A DNA stretch of 26,596 nt from JBCCLJ01 sp039026915. GTDB taxonomy: Bacteria; Acidobacteriota; Thermoanaerobaculia; Multivoradales; Multivoraceae. Under the pieces are notes generated by a model. The model saw only the letters and a program-made list of their open reading frames with translations, made no database searches and was not told where the DNA came from. Of this stretch, positions 22,871 through 26,596 are shown piece by piece; the first letter of the stretch is position 1; every line of letters starts with the position of its first letter. The position numbers were made by a program, and so were the translations under genes. The stretch is from contig JBCCLJ010000084.1 of the NCBI GenBank assembly GCA_039026915.1, forward strand, positions 1 through 26,596. The letters run 5' to 3'.

Positions 22871-23781
22871 GCTTCCAGGAGTGCCCCGATCCGCAGCTTT
22901 CGGCGACCCCCGAAGAGCCCATCGAGACGGTGATCCTGCCTCGCGCCCGCGATCTCGGCGAGTTCGAGGTGCGACGTGCTCTGCCCTCCAAAGAGAAGCA
23001 GATGATCGGTCCGTTCATCTTCTTCGATCAGATGGGTCCGGCCGAGTTCCTCGTCGGCCGCGGCATGGACGTGCGGCCGCATCCGCACATCGGTCTGTCG
23101 ACGGTGACCTACCTCTTCCGCGGCGAGATCCTTCACCGCGACAGTCTGGGAACGCTGGAGGCGATCCGGCCGGGCGAGCTCAACTGGATGACGTCGGGTC
23201 GCGGCATCACGCACTCGGAGCGCACGGCGCCGGAAGAGCGCGAGCGGGGGCCGAACCTCTTCGGCATTCAGGCCTGGGTCGCGCTGCCCAAGAAGTTCGA
23301 GGACGTGGCTCCTGACTTCGAGCACTACGGCAGCGAGAAGCTCCCGGAGATCGAAGATCACGGCACCAAGGTGCGGCTGATCGCGGGCTCGCTTTATGGT
23401 GAGACCTCGCCGGTGAAGGTCCACAGTGACATGTTCTACGCCGAGGTCGTCCTGGAGGACGGCGCGCGCATTCCGCTCTCGGCCGACTACGACGAGCGCG
23501 GTCTCTACATCGTCGAGGGCGCGGTCGAAGTCGCAGGCCAGGTGTACGAGGCGGGGCGCCTGCTCGTGCTGCGTCCCGGCGACGAGATTGCGATGACCTC
23601 ACGCGGCAACAGCCGCTGCATGTTCCTCGGCGGTGAGCCGATGGACGGACCGCGCCACCTTTGGTGGAACTTCGTTGCGTCGTCGCAGGACCGCATCGAG
23701 CAGGCGAAGAACGACTGGAAGCTCGGTCGCTTCGACCGCGTGCCCGACGACGACGAGTTCATTCCACTGCCGGAGCTGTAA
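22867..23781 (+). CDS. Pirin family protein (metal-binding bicupin)
   Basis: This is a 304-residue pirin-like bicupin. The N-terminal cupin has the metal ligands in order: RPHPHIGL (His72, His74) and GITHSERT (His116, Glu118), together with FFDQMGP and LNWMTSGRGI. The C-terminal cupin (about 180-285) lacks a full metal set, as is usual in the family. Some bacterial pirins (YhhW/YhaK type) are quercetin dioxygenases or redox sensors. Next to an azoreductase, a role in quinone or flavonoid handling is plausible but inferred. ATG 22867 overlaps the azoreductase stop by ATGA. A strong hairpin at 23791-23826 follows the stop. Confidence 0.92.
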   Translation: MSFQECPDPQLSATPEEPIETVILPRARDLGEFEVRRALPSKEKQMIGPFIFFDQMGPAEFLVGRGMDVRPHPHIGLSTVTYLFRGEILHRDSLGTLEAIRPGELNWMTSGRGITHSERTAPEERERGPNLFGIQAWVALPKKFEDVAPDFEHYGSEKLPEIEDHGTKVRLIAGSLYGETSPVKVHSDMFYAEVVLEDGARIPLSADYDERGLYIVEGAVEVAGQVYEAGRLLVLRPGDEIAMTSRGNSRCMFLGGEPMDGPRHLWWNFVASSQDRIEQAKNDWKLGRFDRVPDDDEFIPLPEL

Positions 23782-23790
23782 AGCGAAAGG

Positions 23791-23826
23791 GGCCAACGCC
23801 AGGCGCTGTTGCGCCTTGGCGTGGCC
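23791..23826. terminator. Strong hairpin between convergent pirin and TonB-receptor genes
   Basis: GGCCAACGCCAGGCGC and GCGCCTTGGCGTGGCC form a stem with one bulged A on each side and a TGTT loop. It sits 10 bases past the pirin stop (plus) and 30 bases past the receptor stop (minus). No T tract follows on either side, so it may be a bidirectional terminator or simply an mRNA 3' stabilising hairpin. Confidence 0.55.
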
Positions 23827-23856
23827 TGGGCTCGCTGGCGCCCTCGATGGGAGACG

Positions 23857-26178
23857 TCAGAAGCTGAAGTCGATCGCGACGCCGACGAGGCGCGGACGGT
23901 TGACCGTCACGACGCCGGGGTTGGCGATGAAAGCGTCTCCGGCTCGGTTGACGCCGGCGAAGTTGGTGAACAGGAAAGTGCGCTCATCGAAGACGTTGTT
24001 CGCGTAGATGAAGGCTCTCCACTGGTTCCTTTCGTAGCCGAACCGGAGGTTCGTGATCGTCACGGCGTCGTTGATGTCCACCTCGGTGTTGGTGATGTCG
24101 GAGAACGACTCGCCCGTGTGGCTGATGGTGACGTCGCCGAAGTAGCCCTTCTGATGACGGTAGTAGGCGCCGATCGTGCCGGTGAAGTTCGGTGCGGTCG
24201 GAAACTCGTTGCCGTTGAGATCGGCGAAGTCCGGGTTGAGCACGCCGAGCTCGGTATCGACGGCGTAGGGGAAGTCGAGGAACTCCGTCTCCGAGTAACC
24301 CAGCGTGGAGAAGAATTCGAACCCGGGCCGTGCACGCCAGCGCGCCTCGAGCTCCAGGCCGCGCAGCTCCGACTCGCCGGCGTTCACCGTGCGCGCATCG
24401 CCGATGCCGAAGAGACCTGGAATGAAGATCTGCTGGTCGCGCCAGTCGGAGTAGAACGCGTTTGCGTTCAGAGTGAGCTTTCGGTCGAGCCACTGCGAGC
24501 GAAAGGCGATCTCGTAGTTCGTCAGAAACTCGGGGTCAAAGGTCTCCAGCGTCTGCGGGGTGTTCGCCCCCTGGCCGGAGGTGGTGTCGATGAAGAGGTA
24601 GGAGCCGCCGGCGCGGTAGCCCTCTTGTACGCCGAACGAGAGAGAGCGATCGTCGTCGAAACGGTAGGTGATCGAAGCTCTCGGCAGCCAGGCGTCGAAT
24701 TCGACGTCGAGCGCCTCTGGATCAGAGAGTTCGAGGATCGCTCGGCAGAAGACTCCGCCAATGAACGGCACGAAGGGTGCGACGATACAGTCGTTCGGTT
24801 CGATCCGTCCGCTGAGGTTGTTCTCGAGATCGGAAGACTCGTTGTCGTAGCGAAAGCCGGCTTCGATGACCCAGGCTTCGTTGATCTCGTAGCGGAACTC
24901 GCCAAAGAAGGCGTAGTTCTCGGTGAGTGCCGAGTTGGACGACTGGAAGACGCCGATGCTGTCGGCGGGAATGACCGGCACGATGGGGGCCAGCGGGAAC
25001 GAAACGGTCGTGCCTCCGCCGGTCTCCTGTTCGAAGTAGTACCCGCCCAAGCGGCCGGTCAGCTGCTCGCCGCCGTACTCGAGCCTCACCTCACCGGTGA
25101 TCGTCTCCGCAGTGCTCGCGCCGCGAGAGCTGTTGACTCCCGGGAACTGGGATGGATCGTCGGGATTGCCGAAGGTGGTGTCGGACTCCACGTCTTCGAA
25201 GGTGCCCAGCACGTTGAGATTGAAGTTGCCGCCGACGGGTGCGTCCAGCTCCGTGACGTAGCGGGTGATGTCGTAGTCGCGGAACTGCGGCGGCTGGAAG
25301 CCGACGTCGCCGAAGAAGTCGAAGGCCTCGAACTCCGGCGTGCCGATCTGCCCCGGGGGCACGACGCGATCGGTGGTCTCGCGGGACTCGGTCTCGGAGC
25401 GCTCGACCAGAAGTCGCCAGGAGAGTCCTTTGCCACGCTGCGGTAGCCAGAGGAGCTGACCGCGCACGTTGCCGGAGTCGTTGTCGTGCACGAAATCATT
25501 GGTGGAGAAGTAGCGGAGCTGACCGTCGTACTCCTGAACGTTGGCGGTGATCCGACCGGCGAGGGAGTCGCTGAGGGGGCCGCCGAAGGCCGCCGAATAC
25601 TGCCGCGTGCCGAGCTCGGCGAAGCGGAGCCGGAAGAGGTTCTCCATCTGGAAGGTCGGCCGCTTGCTGTTGATGACCACAGCGCCGGAAAGAGAATTGC
25701 GGCCTTGCACCGTCGACTGTGGTCCGCGCAAGACTTCGACCTGCTCGACGTCCCAGAGGGTCTCGAGAGCGTTCCCGCCGAGTCCCGAGAGCGGGGCGCC
25801 GTCGACGAAGATGTTCGAAGTGACCCCAGTGCCGCCGCCGACGCCGGTGCGCGAGATGCCGCGAATGGAGATGTTGTTGGTGCCGCCGTCCGTCGTCACG
25901 TTGGCGGTCTGTCGGAGGATGTCGTCGAGCTCGAAGACGACCTCCCGATCGATCCGCTCACTGTCGTAGACGGAGACCGAGGTCACGGTCTCCTGGACGG
26001 TGAGATCCTGCTTGGTGCCCGTGACGGTGATCGTGTCGACGAGGACGGGTTCTTGCTCTTCGTCTTCCGTCGCCTTCTCGGTCTCCGGTTCTGGAGCGGG
26101 CTCCTGTTCTTGTGCGAAGTTGACGTTGGCCAGGAATAGAAAGATCAGCGCGGCTGTGAAGCAGTATTTTTTCTGCAT
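23857..26178 (-). CDS. TonB-dependent outer-membrane receptor
   Basis: This is a 773-residue receptor. The signal peptide (1 to about 22, ending NFAQ) is followed by an acidic, Pro/Glu-rich linker (23-46), the TonB box DTITVTGT (48-55), and a plug domain (about 60-175) with ELDDILRQTANVTTDGG, ISIRGISRTG, IFVDGAPLSGLGG, VEVLRGPQSTVQGRNSLSGAV and VINSKRP. The 22-strand barrel makes up the rest and ends in a terminal Phe (VGVAIDFSF), as required for outer-membrane insertion. The many barrel loops give no hint of the ligand; iron chelates are common but other substrates are equally possible, and no siderophore, iron-regulator or heme gene lies nearby. ATG 26178 follows GAGGG with a five-base spacer, and that site lies in a hairpin. 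It lies downstream of the partial DsbA-like gene on the same strand. Confidence 0.93.
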   Translation of the reverse strand: MQKKYCFTAALIFLFLANVNFAQEQEPAPEPETEKATEDEEQEPVLVDTITVTGTKQDLTVQETVTSVSVYDSERIDREVVFELDDILRQTANVTTDGGTNNISIRGISRTGVGGGTGVTSNIFVDGAPLSGLGGNALETLWDVEQVEVLRGPQSTVQGRNSLSGAVVINSKRPTFQMENLFRLRFAELGTRQYSAAFGGPLSDSLAGRITANVQEYDGQLRYFSTNDFVHDNDSGNVRGQLLWLPQRGKGLSWRLLVERSETESRETTDRVVPPGQIGTPEFEAFDFFGDVGFQPPQFRDYDITRYVTELDAPVGGNFNLNVLGTFEDVESDTTFGNPDDPSQFPGVNSSRGASTAETITGEVRLEYGGEQLTGRLGGYYFEQETGGGTTVSFPLAPIVPVIPADSIGVFQSSNSALTENYAFFGEFRYEINEAWVIEAGFRYDNESSDLENNLSGRIEPNDCIVAPFVPFIGGVFCRAILELSDPEALDVEFDAWLPRASITYRFDDDRSLSFGVQEGYRAGGSYLFIDTTSGQGANTPQTLETFDPEFLTNYEIAFRSQWLDRKLTLNANAFYSDWRDQQIFIPGLFGIGDARTVNAGESELRGLELEARWRARPGFEFFSTLGYSETEFLDFPYAVDTELGVLNPDFADLNGNEFPTAPNFTGTIGAYYRHQKGYFGDVTISHTGESFSDITNTEVDINDAVTITNLRFGYERNQWRAFIYANNVFDERTFLFTNFAGVNRAGDAFIANPGVVTVNRPRLVGVAIDFSF

Positions 26179-26182
26179 TTTT

Positions 26183-26198
26183 TCCCTCAGTAGAGGGA
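26183..26198 (-). promoter_or_regulatory. Hairpin sequestering the receptor's ribosome binding site
   Basis: On the mRNA strand TCCCTC, a TACT loop and GAGGGA form a perfect 6-bp stem. GAGGGA is also the Shine-Dalgarno of the TonB-receptor ATG at 26178, five A bases before it. A short GC-rich stem here could limit translation, but it may be a coincidence of two hexamers. Confidence 0.5.
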
Positions 26199-26412
26199 CG
26201 AAGGTATCTTCATGCCGAGAGACTGCGTCACCCTGCGGTCATCAACCGTCGGGCGATCGAAAAGAGTTGTGCGCGGGCACACGTCGCTGCGCCAACGGGC
26301 CATGCGCGAGGTGCCGTCATGCCGGCCGTTGCCATCCGGACGAGAAGCTGTGCGAGCAGGAGCCGCGGCGCGAGGCGGCCGACGGCCGGCAACGTCGCGC
26401 CCGTGGGTCGTC

Positions 26413-26596
26413 CTAGTTGACGATCCCCAGGCCCTGCTCGCGGAACTTGTCCGCGAGCTGGGTCAGCGCCGCGACCATCGACTCATCGTCGTAGACGCCG
26501 CCGAAGACCCAGTTGTCGAGCAGGAAGGTCGGCACGCCGGTGACGCCCAGAGCCATGGCCTCTTCGGTGCTCAGCTCGACGCGGCCGTACATCTGC
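26413..26596 (-). CDS. DsbA-family thioredoxin-fold protein (C-terminal part)
   Basis: The gene enters from the right edge and only its last 60 residues or so are visible. The end of the visible peptide reads MALGVTGVPTFLLDNWVFGG, then a helix to the stop (ALTQLADKFREQGLGIVN). GVPTFLLD is the cis-proline loop of DsbA/FrnE-type thioredoxin folds. The upstream redox motif (CxxC or its substitute) is outside the window, so function cannot be judged. It is a different gene from the DsbA/HCCA-like one at the left edge. The stop lies 234 bases upstream of the receptor start. That gap holds an imperfect 13-bp inverted repeat with a long loop (26321-26390) and no other feature I can name. Confidence 0.75.
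   Translation of the reverse strand, partial: QMYGRVELSTEEAMALGVTGVPTFLLDNWVFGGVYDDESMVAALTQLADKFREQGLGIVN

Noticed and set aside
23809..25446. Long plus-strand open frame (545 codons) opposite the TonB receptor
   Set aside because: It is entirely antisense to a clear outer-membrane receptor, and its residue make-up is the mirror of the barrel codons with no family signal.
26321..26390. Imperfect 13-bp inverted repeat downstream of the partial DsbA-like gene
   Set aside because: The 44-base loop is too long for a terminator, three of 13 pairs fail and there is no T tract; GC-rich DNA gives such repeats by chance.
1..26596. CRISPR arrays, tRNA/rRNA genes, insertion-sequence ends or phage genes
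   Set aside because: Reading through the gaps I found no regularly spaced repeats, no cloverleaf-like sequence, no transposase and no integrase.

Overview
The window looks like chromosomal DNA from a high-GC, Gram-negative bacterium. A TonB-dependent outer-membrane receptor, a lipoprotein and several proteins with Sec signal peptides imply an outer membrane. Most starts have a clear Shine-Dalgarno and codons are strongly GC-biased. A lineage such as Acidobacteriota (Thermoanaerobaculia-like) is my best guess. It rests mainly on the C-terminal domain of the secreted protein at 5473-6831, which I remember from that group, and on a peptidase form I associate with Acidobacteriota and Planctomycetota. 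This assignment is an inference. I saw no rRNA, tRNA, CRISPR array, insertion sequence or phage gene, and no stretch over 300 bases lacks a gene.

Layout. 1-2137: the N-terminal part of a DsbA/HCCA-isomerase-like protein (minus strand, cut by the left edge), a secreted alpha/beta hydrolase and a CPBP-family membrane protease. 2140-6831 (minus): a decayed relic of the last codons of a propeller gene, a secreted SnoaL-like protein, a large secreted beta-propeller protein with two Cys-rich modules, and a secreted protein whose stop overlaps the propeller's alternative start. 7023-8947 (plus): a chimeric ORF (amidase N-terminal fragment joined to an unrelated domain) and a CaiB/BaiF CoA-transferase. 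8954-11507: a membrane protein divergent from a TetR regulator around a perfect 18-bp palindrome, then a propeller-type lipoprotein. 11636-14188: a secreted S9 prolyl-peptidase carrying an inserted VHL-beta-like domain. 14193-16571 (minus): a two-domain CoA-transferase. 16627-21148: type II NADH dehydrogenase (minus), then an LLM-class flavin oxidoreductase, an SRPBCC protein and a Sad-type succinate-semialdehyde dehydrogenase (plus). 21156-23781: a LysR regulator divergent from an azoreductase-pirin pair. 23857-26178 (minus): a TonB-dependent receptor with a hairpin over its ribosome binding site. 26413-26596: the C-terminal end of a DsbA-family protein cut by the right edge.

How the genes work together. 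The window mixes general metabolism (acyl-CoA handling, aldehyde oxidation, quinone and flavin redox) with a notable exported set: hydrolase, propeller, peptidase, lipoprotein and receptor. The most striking observation is in the S9 peptidase. Its inserted module keeps the spacing and four of the five identities of the residues that form the hydroxyproline pocket of human VHL, which suggests a substrate-recognition module for proline- or hydroxyproline-containing peptides. Other points worth a second look are the propeller relic, the amidase chimera, the half-degenerate double CoA-transferase, the TetR palindrome and the receptor's ribosome-binding-site hairpin.
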